Positions 8,510 through 16,371 of a stretch of 64,000 bases of DNA are shown one piece after another. The stretch's first letter is position 1; the number at the start of each line of letters is the position of its first letter. The position numbers and the translations under genes were made by a program. The notes under the pieces were generated by a model. That model worked only from the letters and a program-made list of their open reading frames with translations. It had not been told where the DNA came from and ran no database searches. This stretch comes from a bacterium (GTDB lineage Bacteria > Auribacterota > Tritonobacteria > UBA1439), in the NCBI GenBank assembly GCA_028716845.1, contig JAQUPF010000007.1, positions 1-64,000 of the forward strand. The letters are read 5' to 3'.

Positions 8510-9586
8510 ATGCTCGCACGGCTCGCACGCTACGCGCGCGGGGCGAAGGACGTCCTGCTGAAGCCTCCGGGGGTGAGGGGGAACCCGCTCCACCTCATCC
8601 TGGAGACCACCACCGTCTGCCCGTTCGACTGCATCATGTGCTCGCGTTCCAAGGAGGTGACCGACCCCCATCACATGGCGTTCGGCTTTTTCGAGCGGAT
8701 TTTGGACGAGGTCTCCCCCCTCCACCTCTACTTCTCCTCGGCGGGGGAGCCGATGCTCCACCCCGAGCAGCCGCGGATGATCGCCCACGCCCGGCGGCGC
8801 GGCATAAAGACCTGCCTCGTCACCTCCCTCGCCGCCTCCGCCTTCCCCCTCGAGGAGCTCGTCACGAGCGGACTCGACCTCCTGAAGGTATCGATCGACG
8901 GGGCGACCGAGGAGACCTACCGCGCCATCCGCGGGACCGATTTCCACCCGCGGGTGCTCGCCCACATCGCCGAGATCGCCGCGATCAGGAGGGCCCGCGG
9001 GGCGGAGCGGCCGTTCATCCGGTTCCAGTTCGTCGTGCAGAAGGCCAACTACCGGGAGGCGCCCGACCTCGTCCGGCTCGCGGCCCGCTCCGGCGTGGAC
9101 GCCGTCTTCTTCAAGCCGCTGGAGGTGCTCCGCATCGAGGAGCGGATGGACGCGCTCATGGGCGGCATCCCGCCCGGCGGGATCGAGGCGTCCCTCGCCG
9201 AGGCGGGGCGCCTGGGCCGCCGGCTCGGCGTGAAGACGAACGTGGACGATTTCCTCTCCTACCAGCTGCCGAACCGCTCGAAGGTGTACGCCGGCGACCC
9301 GTCCTTCGAGCCGCTCTCGCGGCAGTGCGTCGTCCCCTGGTTCTCCGTCTACGTCCGGATCCACGGCGACGTGGCGTTCTGCTGCTACGGGAAGATCGAG
9401 CACGCGAGGGTGGACTCGATGCGCGAGAAGGGCTTCCGGGAGATCTGGACGGGGGAGCGGTACCGGGAGATGCGCTCCCGCCTCAGGGCGGGGGGCTTCC
9501 CGCTCCCGGACTGCCGGCACTGCGTGCCCCAGCGGCTCTCGCACCTCGTGAATTACCGGAAGATCCTGCCGGGGTACGGAAGATAG
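8510..9586 (+). CDS. Radical SAM/SPASM-type protein
   Basis: 358 residues from ATG 8510, which follows AAAGGGGATTCC; the longer frame in the ORF track is artefactual. The cluster motif is C37-PFD-C41-IM-C44 (CxxxCxxC). GEPMLH and SIDGATEETY are typical radical SAM core motifs. Near the C-terminus RQCVVPW, FCCYGK and DCRHCVP give a cysteine set like a SPASM or twitch auxiliary cluster domain. The family modifies peptides or sugars, but the substrate here is unknown. The next gene starts eight bases after its stop, so the two radical SAM proteins are probably co-transcribed and may act in one pathway. Confidence 0.85.
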   Translation: MLARLARYARGAKDVLLKPPGVRGNPLHLILETTTVCPFDCIMCSRSKEVTDPHHMAFGFFERILDEVSPLHLYFSSAGEPMLHPEQPRMIAHARRRGIKTCLVTSLAASAFPLEELVTSGLDLLKVSIDGATEETYRAIRGTDFHPRVLAHIAEIAAIRRARGAERPFIRFQFVVQKANYREAPDLVRLAARSGVDAVFFKPLEVLRIEERMDALMGGIPPGGIEASLAEAGRLGRRLGVKTNVDDFLSYQLPNRSKVYAGDPSFEPLSRQCVVPWFSVYVRIHGDVAFCCYGKIEHARVDSMREKGFREIWTGERYREMRSRLRAGGFPLPDCRHCVPQRLSHLVNYRKILPGYGR

Positions 9587-9594
9587 CGGCCCCC

Positions 9595-12564
9595 ATGCCC
9601 GACTGCCTGATCGTCCACGTCCCGAAGTTCCAGAACCGGTACCGCCCGCTCGGGAACTACACGAGCACGCAGTGGATGGCGCTCGGGATCTTCGCCCTCG
9701 CCGACGCCGTCCGCGCCTCCGGCCGGTCCGCCCGGATCCTCCACCTCGGCCTGGAGCGCGCCCTCGACGATGACTTCACCCTCGACCGGTACCTCGCCGG
9801 GCAGCCGAGCCCCGTGGTCGCCTTCTCGATCCATTTCCACCAGCAGCTCTACGACACCCTCCGGGAGGCGCGGGAGCTGAAGCGGCACCACCCATCCGTC
9901 TTCGTGGTCGCAGGCGGCATGACGGCCTCCTTCTTCGCGGAGGATATCCTCCGCCAGTTCCCGCAGATCGACGCCGTCATCAGGGGCGAGGGGGAGCGGC
10001 CGCTCGAGCGACTCGTCTCGATCGCCGCGGCGGGGGGGCGGGACCTCTCCTCGGTCCCGAACCTCGTCTGGCGGAGGGACGGCGGCACCGCCGCGAACGA
10101 CCTCGCCTACGTGGCGACGCGGGAGGACCTCGACCGCCTCGACTTCTGCGACCTCACCCTCATGGAGAACCACGAGCGGTACGTCAGGATGCCGAAGATC
10201 ATCACCCACCTGCGGCTTCCCCCCGCCCTCCGGTGGCGCCTGTCGCGCGCCCTCTCCCGGAAGGAGTCGTCGATCTTCCACGCCCTCCCCGTCGGCCGCG
10301 GCTGCGTGACGAACTGCTTCTACTGCGGCGGCGGGCGGCGCGCCCACCGCCTCATCAGCGCGCGCGCGGAGATCGTCTTCCGCTCCCCCGAGAGGGTGCT
10401 CGAGAGCATCCGGGAGCTCGAGGGGTTCGGGTACGAGGGGGCGTACGTGAGCTTCGACCCGCCCCCCGACAGCGACGCCTACTACCGGACGCTCTTCGGG
10501 ATGATGCGCGCCGAGGGTATCCGCTTCGCCCTCCCGTTCTCCTCGTGGCGGCTCCCGTCGCGGGAGTTCATCGACGAGTACGCCCGGACGTTCGGCGAGT
10601 CCGGCTGCATCGCCATCAGCCCGGAGACGGGCAACGAGGAGATACGGCGGAGGATTCGCGGCCTCTTCTTCTCGAACGAGGAGCTTCTCGACACACTCCG
10701 GTACGCCGAGGAGCGGGGGGTGCGGACGACCGTCTTCTTCTCCCTGGGCCTCCCCGGCCTCGAGGGGGCGGTGTCGGAGGAGAGCGTGCGGCTGCGCGGC
10801 GAGATCATAAGGCGGTTCAGGCATTCGAGCGTCGACGCCTTTTCCATCGAGATCGAGCCGGGCTCGCCGTGGCACCTCGACCCGGGGCGGTACGGGATCG
10901 TCCTCTCGAGACGGACGCTCGACGACTTCATTCGCGAGCAGCGGGACCCCGCCTACTCCTCGATGACGAGTCTCGGGTACCACACGCGCGACTTTTCCTC
11001 CCCGAGGGCGGGGCGCGGAAAGGAGTACGCCCGGCGGGTCCTCCGGTCGAAGTGCCGGTTCTTCTGCGGCGAGCGGGCGCTCTGCGCGGTCTCGGCGGCC
11101 TTCTGGCGCCTCGCCGGCGCACTCGGCCTGGACGAGACGGTCCCGGCCGGCGAGATCGGGCAGATCGTCCCGCCGCTCGCCCGCCTGCGGGAGATCGTCG
11201 AGACCGGGCTCTGCCACCGGTGCGGCTCGTGCGCGGGGATATGCCCGGCCGGCGTCATCCGGCCCGGCGAGGATTCCTACCCGTCGTGGGACGGCTCGGA
11301 ATCGGCCTGCACCGGCTGCGGCCTCTGCGTCCGCGTCTGCCCCGGCCTGGCGTTCCCGTTCCCCGAGCAGACGCGCCTGCTGTTCGGCGACGGGGCGCCC
11401 GTCGGTGAGGCGCACGGCGTCTTCCGGAGGGCGTTCCTGGGCTACGCGACCGATCCGGCGGTGCGGGAGGGCGGCACCTCCGGGGGGATCGGGACGCAGA
11501 TGCCGCTGTCCATGATCGGGGCCGGGAAGGCGCGGGGCGCGTTCATCGTCGATTCCGATGACGAGCTGAAATGGCGGCCGAGGGCGGTGATCGCTCGGAC
11601 CCGCGAGGAGATCGCGCGGGGCGGCCTGTCGAAGTACCCCGCCTGCTCGATCAACCACCTCTTCGCGGGGATCGGGGACGGCGACGGCCCGTTCGTCTTC
11701 ACGGGGCTGCCGTGCCATGTCCACGGCCTGCGGAAGATGATCGAGCTGAAACCGGCGCTCGGTGAGAAGGTCGCCCTCACCGTGGGGCTGCTCTGCCATT
11801 CCTGCCTCAGCCACCAGGCGCTCAGGGACATATTCGAGACGTACGGGATCGACGGGCGCGCCGTCGAGCGGATCGAGTACAGGGGGGGGAAGCTGCCCGG
11901 CTACATCCGGGGGCTCCTGCCGTCGGGGGAGTGGGCCTACCTGCCGTATCCCCGGCTCGGCCCCGACCGCTACCGGCCGAACGCGAAGGAGTGCCTCACC
12001 CTCTTCTTCAAGTTCCATTCCCCGCCGCGATGCCGGCTCTGCATCGACGCGACGGCCGAGTTCGCCGACATCTCGATCGGCGACCCCTGGTTCAAGGGAT
12101 GGGAGGCCGAGCGGAGGCTCCCGCGCGGCTACAGCCTCGTCATCGCCCGGACGGAGCGGGGCCTCGGGGCGCTCGAGGAGGCGGAGCGGCGGGGCGAGAT
12201 CGCGCTCGAGCCGTTCCCGGAAGAGCAGGTCCGCATGAGCCACGCCCCGATGGTATTCCCGAAGCGGCGGCGGGCGTTCCACAACATCGCCCGGCGCCGG
12301 CGCGCGGGCCTGCCGGTCCCCTCGTACGGTTTCGAGCCGTCGTTCACCCCCCGTGAGCGGCTGCGGACGCGCATCCACGCGATGACGTACTTCGCCGCCG
12401 ACCGGCCGCGCCTCCGCCGCGCCCTCTTCAGGTTCCTCCTCTCCCGCGCGGGCCGTCCCGTCGTAGCGCTCGCCTTCTTCCGCAGGCGCGTCCTCCAGAC
12501 CTTCATGGAGCGGCTGAAGAAGCGCCTCGCGCGCCGGCCGGACGCCGGCACGCCTGTGGTATAA
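9595..12564 (+). CDS. Fusion: B12-binding radical SAM + 2[4Fe-4S] ferredoxin + FrhB/FdhB-type domain
   Basis: 989 residues. Residues about 1-170 form a cobalamin-binding-like Rossmann domain (VVAFSIHFHQQ, VAGGMTASFF, AVIRGEGERPLERL). The radical SAM core carries C237-VTN-C241-FY-C244 and an ISPETGNEEIRRR motif. Residues 540-550 and 572-582 are two CxxCxxCxxxCP clusters. From about 605 onward the protein matches the F420-hydrogenase beta-subunit family (GGTSGGIGTQM, FTGLPCHVHGLRKMI, CRLCIDATAEFADISIGDPW). The FrhB family passes electrons between Fe-S clusters and flavin/F420 or acts in polysaccharide pyruvyl-type loci. A single-chain fusion suggests a dedicated electron supply for the radical SAM half. 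Its TAA overlaps the tRNA-Val promoter. Confidence 0.85.
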   Translation: MPDCLIVHVPKFQNRYRPLGNYTSTQWMALGIFALADAVRASGRSARILHLGLERALDDDFTLDRYLAGQPSPVVAFSIHFHQQLYDTLREARELKRHHPSVFVVAGGMTASFFAEDILRQFPQIDAVIRGEGERPLERLVSIAAAGGRDLSSVPNLVWRRDGGTAANDLAYVATREDLDRLDFCDLTLMENHERYVRMPKIITHLRLPPALRWRLSRALSRKESSIFHALPVGRGCVTNCFYCGGGRRAHRLISARAEIVFRSPERVLESIRELEGFGYEGAYVSFDPPPDSDAYYRTLFGMMRAEGIRFALPFSSWRLPSREFIDEYARTFGESGCIAISPETGNEEIRRRIRGLFFSNEELLDTLRYAEERGVRTTVFFSLGLPGLEGAVSEESVRLRGEIIRRFRHSSVDAFSIEIEPGSPWHLDPGRYGIVLSRRTLDDFIREQRDPAYSSMTSLGYHTRDFSSPRAGRGKEYARRVLRSKCRFFCGERALCAVSAAFWRLAGALGLDETVPAGEIGQIVPPLARLREIVETGLCHRCGSCAGICPAGVIRPGEDSYPSWDGSESACTGCGLCVRVCPGLAFPFPEQTRLLFGDGAPVGEAHGVFRRAFLGYATDPAVREGGTSGGIGTQMPLSMIGAGKARGAFIVDSDDELKWRPRAVIARTREEIARGGLSKYPACSINHLFAGIGDGDGPFVFTGLPCHVHGLRKMIELKPALGEKVALTVGLLCHSCLSHQALRDIFETYGIDGRAVERIEYRGGKLPGYIRGLLPSGEWAYLPYPRLGPDRYRPNAKECLTLFFKFHSPPRCRLCIDATAEFADISIGDPWFKGWEAERRLPRGYSLVIARTERGLGALEEAERRGEIALEPFPEEQVRMSHAPMVFPKRRRAFHNIARRRRAGLPVPSYGFEPSFTPRERLRTRIHAMTYFAADRPRLRRALFRFLLSRAGRPVVALAFFRRRVLQTFMERLKKRLARRPDAGTPVV

Positions 12565-12565
12565 T
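12555..12565 (+). promoter_or_regulatory. Extended -10 promoter of tRNA-Val
   Basis: TGTGGTATAAT, a perfect TATAAT with extended TGTGG, ends 15 bases before the tRNA and overlaps the stop codon of the preceding gene. Confidence 0.6.
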
Positions 12566-12579
12566 CGATTCCCGAGCGC

Positions 12580-12656
12580 GGGCGGTTAGCTCAGTCCGGA
12601 AGAGCGCTACCCTTACAAGGTAGATGCCGCAGGTTCGAATCCTGCACCGCCCACCA
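12580..12656 (+). tRNA. tRNA-Val (anticodon TAC)
   Basis: Acceptor GGGCGGT pairs with ACCGCCC, followed by A and an encoded CCA. The anticodon arm CTACC-CTTACAA-GGTAG gives anticodon TAC. The T-arm GCAGG-TTCGAAT-CCTGC is perfect. Confidence 0.96.
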
Positions 12657-12658
12657 GC

Positions 12659-12904
12659 ACCAGAAGACTGGAAGACCATCTCATCGGGTCGGCGTCATCG
12701 ATCGACGCGAATATCGCGGAGGGGAGCGGCGTGTGCCGGGGAGCGGAGTTCGCGAGTTATCTCTGGATCGCGTTGGATTCAGCGTGCGAAACCGACAACC
12801 GGTTGCGGGTGTTCAGGGACGCTGGGTCATTGAACAGGGCTGTTGACGGCGGCCTTCTCATGTCGATAATTGCGCGAAATCACGAAGCCGTACAATGCCC
12901 ATGA
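12659..12904 (+). pseudogene. Remnant of a four-helix-bundle (23S rRNA intervening-sequence type) protein
   Basis: Frame 2 between the two tRNAs, missing from the ORF track, reads without a start codon through SSIDANIAEGSG, then AEFASYLWIALDSACETDN, to a TGA at 12902. This is the signature of the small four-helix-bundle family (TIGR02436-type), whose members usually read IPANIAEGxGR..EFxRFLxIAxGSxxEL. The N-terminal third is absent and the C-terminal part is diverged. It starts directly after the CCA of tRNA-Val, so it is best read as a decayed insertion at the tRNA. Confidence 0.6.
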
Positions 12905-12919
12905 AACTCATCGACAGTA

Positions 12920-12948
12920 TTGAAAGAAAAAGGCGGATAGAGTATACT
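12920..12948 (+). promoter_or_regulatory. Promoter of tRNA-Asp
   Basis: TTGAAA (12920-12925), 17-base spacer, TATACT (12943-12948), 33 bases before the tRNA. Confidence 0.65.
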
Positions 12949-12981
12949 GATAAACGTTAAGGCACTTTTCACTGCATTGCC

Positions 12982-13058
12982 GGGGACGTAGCTCAACTGG
13001 CTAGAGTATCGGACTGTCGATCCGAGGGTTGCGGGTTCGAGCCCCGTCGTCCCCGCCA
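12982..13058 (+). tRNA. tRNA-Asp (anticodon GTC)
   Basis: Acceptor GGGGACG pairs with CGTCCCC, followed by G and an encoded CCA. The anticodon arm TCGGA-CTGTCGA-TCCGA gives GTC. Its last 16-18 bases (CCCCGTCGTCCCCGCCA) recur, exactly or with 1-2 changes, six more times in the next 10 kb. Confidence 0.96.
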
Positions 13059-13060
13059 GA

Positions 13061-13096
13061 AATCCGGTGAGGGGGACCATTCCCCCTCACCGGATT
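13061..13096 (+). terminator. Hairpin after tRNA-Asp
   Basis: AATCCGGTGAGGGGGA, loop CCAT, TCCCCCTCACCGGATT: a perfect 16-bp stem three bases after the tRNA. The U-tract is weak. The copy after the repeat at 19963 has nearly the same hairpin with a true T run. Confidence 0.7.
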
Positions 13097-13111
13097 CATT
13101 GTGTGGACGGG

Positions 13112-13246
13112 GCGAGAACCCGCTTGCGGGTGAGCTTGTGCTGAGCGAAGCCCCAAACGGAGTGAGGGGCGCAGTCGAAGCAATCCCCGTCGTTCCCGCC
13201 ATTACTACAGGGAGAAGGGATTAGGGGGAAAAGTAGTCCCCTAATC
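13112..13246 (+). repeat. tRNA-3'-end-like repeat unit, copy B (type 2) with hairpin
   Basis: GGCGAGAACCCGC..GGGTGAGCTTGTGCTGAGCGAAGCCCC..GAGTGAGGGGCGCAGTCGAAGCAA, then TCCCCGTCGTTCCCGCCA (one mismatch to the tRNA-Asp end). A hairpin GATTAGGGG/CCCCTAATC follows at 13219-13246. The same upstream block recurs at 20018-20108. The left end of the low-GC region lies just after it. Confidence 0.7.
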
Positions 13247-13384
13247 TCTAATCTCTTATACCTGTCTTTCCGAGATCTCGATTGCAGGCAGCTTCCTTGC
13301 TTGTCCCGAGCGTATCCGAGGGGGGCCTACCAAAGGGAGGTTGTCCAGATTTGACTGATATTTTCTATAGCCCTTTGGAAGCTA

Positions 13385-13432
13385 TACACCTTATAATGGG
13401 TGAAAATATGATTTCACCCTATACGAGGTGTG
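13385..13432 (+). promoter_or_regulatory. Paired operator upstream of the satD-like gene
   Basis: Two inverted copies of one 21-base motif: TACACCTTATAATGGGTGAAA (13385-13405) and TTTCACCCTATACGAGGTGTG (13412-13432). The first contains a TATAAT that can serve as the -10. A third copy sits before the next gene. The likely regulator is the C-terminal HTH of the satD-like protein itself (inference). Confidence 0.6.
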
Positions 13433-13433
13433 C

Positions 13434-14105
13434 ATGAAGAATAGGCCTATCGCTGTCATAACTGCGGATATTGTGGGTTCAACGCGCCATGACACAAAGA
13501 ATCGAGAAATGCTTCGGCGTCTGGTGCAACGAGTGCTGAGTAAGATAAACAAGACGTATCAAAAAGAATTGGTTCTGCCGATTACGGTTACCCTGGGAGA
13601 TGAATTTCAGGGTGTCGTTTCCCCCCCTTGGAAAGCACTGACCCTGGCAGATCGTCTCCGCGGTTTGATGTGCTGTGGCGAAAAAAAATTGGCGGTCGAG
13701 CTCTATCTTTCTATCGGTATTGCACATGGCACTATTAAGAAAAAGCAGGAATCCAGGATGCAGGAAGGCATCGCCTTTTATCTCTCGCGCCGCGGCATTG
13801 ATGCTCTAAAAGAAAGCAGGTTCCGGAGAACGAAGTTGCTCACCCAGTCGGAAGATATTGATGAAGTGGCAGATCTGATTCTAAGTTATCAGGATATGAT
13901 CCTTTCTTCATGGACTCCAGCCCAATGGCAGGCTATCCTCATGAGAGATCAAGGATTAATTTTAAAGCATATCGGCAGGGGATTGGGAGTTGCTTATCAA
14001 AATATTCAAAAACGGCTAAAGGCCGCCAATTGGGAGTACTATATGCGGGGGAGATCCTACTTAACGGATCTACTCAGGAGGACACCCTTAAAAGGGTGTA
14101 TTTGA
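13434..14105 (+). CDS. SatD-like protein with C-terminal HTH
   Basis: 223 residues from ATG 13434; the GTG at 13428 lies inside the operator. The N-terminal domain has ITADIVGSTR (residues 9-18) and LGDEFQGV (54-61), the conserved pair of the SatD family (PF16264), then LSIGIAHGTI. The C-terminal 60 residues (SWTPAQWQAI, IGRGLGVAYQNIQKRLKAANW) form a helix-turn-helix. Spacing of the D and GDE motifs recalls the metal sites of class III nucleotidyl cyclases; that comparison is inference. It is the first gene of a six-gene low-GC operon. No biochemical role is established for the family. Confidence 0.7.
   Translation: MKNRPIAVITADIVGSTRHDTKNREMLRRLVQRVLSKINKTYQKELVLPITVTLGDEFQGVVSPPWKALTLADRLRGLMCCGEKKLAVELYLSIGIAHGTIKKKQESRMQEGIAFYLSRRGIDALKESRFRRTKLLTQSEDIDEVADLILSYQDMILSSWTPAQWQAILMRDQGLILKHIGRGLGVAYQNIQKRLKAANWEYYMRGRSYLTDLLRRTPLKGCI
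14082..14099 (+). promoter_or_regulatory. Palindrome at the end of the satD-like gene
   Basis: ACACCCTTAAAAGGGTGT is a perfect 8-bp dyad with AA centre. It shares ACACC/GGGTGT halves with the neighbouring operator copies and could be an extra binding site. Confidence 0.4.
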
Positions 14106-14107
14106 AG

Positions 14108-14128
14108 ATTCACCCTATATAAGGTGTA
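14108..14128 (+). promoter_or_regulatory. Third operator copy before the membrane-partner gene
   Basis: ATTCACCCTATATAAGGTGTA matches copy B at 13412 in 17 of 21 positions and contains a TATATA core. It lies 12 bases before ATG 14140, which suggests a second regulated promoter inside the operon. Confidence 0.55.
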
Positions 14129-14139
14129 CAGGTATCACT

Positions 14140-14505
14140 ATGAAGATAGTCTGGATCATCGCGAGTTATATTGTGGCATTATTTCCCGTCGGTTGGCTTA
14201 TCAATGCATTCCTATCACGTTACGAATTGGAGATCGAGCTAGAAAAGGGGTTGAAGAATGCTGGCAAATATATTGGCTTGCTGGAGCGATTTCTTATCGT
14301 CACATTAGTATGGGCAGGGGAAATATCAGCCGTAGGGTTTGTTATAGCGGCGAAATCAGTATTTAGGTTTGGTGAGATCAAAGATAAGGAGAACAGGAAA
14401 CTGGCTGAATATATTCTCATAGGGACTCTTGCAAGCTTTAGCCTTGCTCTGGCAATCGCATACATTTTTAGATGGATAAGTGTGGTGGGTAAAGCCGGGG
14501 CTTGA
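14140..14505 (+). CDS. Small membrane partner of SatD (DUF3307-type tail)
   Basis: 121 residues with three hydrophobic segments: IASYIVALFPVGWLI, FLIVTLVWAGEISAVGFVIAA and ILIGTLASFSLALAIAYIF. The core KNAGKYIGLLERFLIVT..IAAKSVFRFGEIKD..AEYILIGTLASF resembles the membrane proteins (DUF3307-containing) that pair with SatD in other bacteria. That pairing is from memory of the family and is supported here by adjacency and the shared operator. Function unknown; it could be a membrane effector or sensor. Confidence 0.6.
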   Translation: MKIVWIIASYIVALFPVGWLINAFLSRYELEIELEKGLKNAGKYIGLLERFLIVTLVWAGEISAVGFVIAAKSVFRFGEIKDKENRKLAEYILIGTLASFSLALAIAYIFRWISVVGKAGA

Positions 14506-14541
14506 CTTTTCCGCAGGGCCGATCTTCTCATACAATCCAAG

Positions 14542-15597
14542 GTGGGGTTCGACAAACTCAAGCGAGCCGGCTTCCTGGTTTATGTCCAACCAAGCGCACG
14601 CGGCATGAGTTATCCCTGTTTTGTCTCAGACTGCGATAACGGTTGCTCCATGGATGTGTTTAAAAAGGATGGCCAGTATTACGCCGTCTGCCCGGATGAC
14701 CGCATTGATCCCAAGCCCTTAACCGACGATGACATAGCCCGCTATCGCTTCAACTTGGATCCCCTGATAGAGAAAATCCGCAAGGCCAATGGCCTCGATG
14801 GAAGCGATTATTCATTGACGCCGCGCCTGTATTTCATCGGCGAGCGCCTCGTTTCCGACGTCAACACCGCCTTTGTCCTCGCTCTTTTCCCTGATATCGC
14901 CACCGCCGAGCCGCACCTTTTAAGCCTTTTGAGCAGGATTCCCTCGCATTGCCCCCAGACAGTCGTCGTCGCTCCCAGCTTATCCCTCACCTCCGAGCCG
15001 GTTTATTCCAAACTCATCTCTGCTGCGATATTCCCTGTTATTCTGCCGGGGGATTTCGGCAAAGGGGGATTCGGACTGAGCTACTTGGCGACAATGAGGA
15101 AGAAGATCCCGGTTGGCGCAGCGCCTAAGGTTTCTCCTCTGACGAAAAAGCAGGTTGCCGATAAAGAGAAATATGGGTATCGGTGTCAGGATCGAATTCA
15201 CATCCCCGGAACGACCCCGTCTGAGCGCAAGAACGAGGTTATAATCAACGGCCATAAGGTGTTTATCGGAGACAAGCTTTTCGCTCTCCTCTTGCGTTTG
15301 GTGGCGGAGCTTAAAAAAGGCAAGGGCGGCTGGATTGAAAGCGCCGATTTAGTGGCGGAACACTTCATCAACGACATCGAGCATCGCCAGCCCTTCAGCC
15401 ATCTCCGTCACGCTTTCAAGCCCTGGCTCATCGAAGGCGACGGGAAGCATCTGATCGAGTCCTCCCGCTCAAACCAATATCGCCTTTCCACCCATCCCGA
15501 ATTTGTTACCTGTGATATGAAGAAGCTACGAGCCCATCCTTATGACGACATAAAGAAACTTGCTGAAGCTTTACAGTCAGGAGTTTTTCAGAGATAG
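14542..15597 (+). CDS. Unknown protein with C-terminal OmpR-like winged helix
   Basis: 351 residues from GTG 14542. The frame stays open upstream to a TGA near 14503 and encodes FRRADLLIQSK, which blends into the annotated start, so the N-terminus is uncertain or truncated. The first part is Cys-rich (CFVSDCDNGCSMDVF, YAVCPDD). The middle has an alpha/beta stretch (LYFIGERLVSDVNTAFVLALF, TVVVAPSLSLTSE, AAIFPVILPGDFG). The last 110 residues (VIINGHKVFIGDKLFALLLRL..HLRHAFKPWLIEG..LIESSRSNQYRLS) look like an OmpR-type winged helix. Third gene of the low-GC operon; no known family recognised. Confidence 0.65.
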   Translation: MGFDKLKRAGFLVYVQPSARGMSYPCFVSDCDNGCSMDVFKKDGQYYAVCPDDRIDPKPLTDDDIARYRFNLDPLIEKIRKANGLDGSDYSLTPRLYFIGERLVSDVNTAFVLALFPDIATAEPHLLSLLSRIPSHCPQTVVVAPSLSLTSEPVYSKLISAAIFPVILPGDFGKGGFGLSYLATMRKKIPVGAAPKVSPLTKKQVADKEKYGYRCQDRIHIPGTTPSERKNEVIINGHKVFIGDKLFALLLRLVAELKKGKGGWIESADLVAEHFINDIEHRQPFSHLRHAFKPWLIEGDGKHLIESSRSNQYRLSTHPEFVTCDMKKLRAHPYDDIKKLAEALQSGVFQR

Positions 15598-15616
15598 TCG
15601 TTTTGGGAAGGAGTAT

Positions 15617-16336
15617 ATGAACATGAGCTTCTATGTTGAAATAATTAAGGCAGTTTCAATAATTACTGCATCAGCTACTGCGATTTACGGAGTTAACGCA
15701 TGGAGAAGAGAGTATGTAGGGAGACGCAGAATTGAATTGATCGAAGATGTTTTGACGCTTTTCTATGAAGCAAAATTAGCCATAAATTCTATAAGATGGT
15801 GTGTTCAGTTTGAAAATGAAGGTTCTTCCCGAAAGCCTAAGGAGGGCGAGACGCCGGAGGATAAGAAGGTACTGGATCTTGCCTATATTACTATAGAGCG
15901 GTATCTCAAACGCCAAGACCTTTTCGATAAGTTGTACGCATTGCGTTTTCGTTTTATGGCCTGTTTCGGGCGCCAAGTGGAAATACCTTTTCTTGATCTA
16001 AATAAAATCATTGGCGAAATTATGAATGCTTCACATGCGCTTGCACGACTATGGAAGCCTCCAAGTGATTCCCGCTCTATGACTGAGGATGCGATTAACA
16101 AAAGGGCAGAACAAATTCAGAAATATGAAGAAGTTATTTGGTGGAAAGGAACAAAACCTGAGGAAGATCCAATCGTTTTGCACCTTGACAGCATAATTAA
16201 AGAGATTGAAACGATCGCCGATAGATATATAAGGAGTGATATAGCTGCGAATAGGGCCATAAAAACACGATTGGCCGAGTTATCCGGCAAGATTAAGTCT
16301 GTTATTGAATGGTGCAAGAAGGCTCTGATGTCATAG
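15617..16336 (+). CDS. Membrane-anchored helical protein, unknown function
   Basis: 239 residues from ATG 15617, preceded by GGAAGGAG; the track start at 15560 overlaps the upstream gene. One N-terminal membrane helix (FYVEIIKAVSIITASATAIYGVNAW) precedes a charged, mostly helical cytoplasmic part with no recognisable domain (ERYLKRQDLFDKLYALRFRF, KYEEVIWWKGTKPEEDP). AT-rich codon use sets it apart from the surrounding GC-rich genes. Fourth gene of the operon, 36 bases before the PIN-like gene. Confidence 0.6.
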   Translation: MNMSFYVEIIKAVSIITASATAIYGVNAWRREYVGRRRIELIEDVLTLFYEAKLAINSIRWCVQFENEGSSRKPKEGETPEDKKVLDLAYITIERYLKRQDLFDKLYALRFRFMACFGRQVEIPFLDLNKIIGEIMNASHALARLWKPPSDSRSMTEDAINKRAEQIQKYEEVIWWKGTKPEEDPIVLHLDSIIKEIETIADRYIRSDIAANRAIKTRLAELSGKIKSVIEWCKKALMS

Positions 16337-16371
16337 TGCGCCATGAAGCGATTGTTTCTAAAGGAATAGAC

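Noticed and set aside
9553-12378. 941-residue minus-strand ORF
   Set aside because: Antisense shadow of the B12-radical SAM/FrhB gene.
12624-12833. 69-residue ORF starting inside tRNA-Val
   Set aside because: Overlaps the tRNA; the true coding remnant is in another frame.
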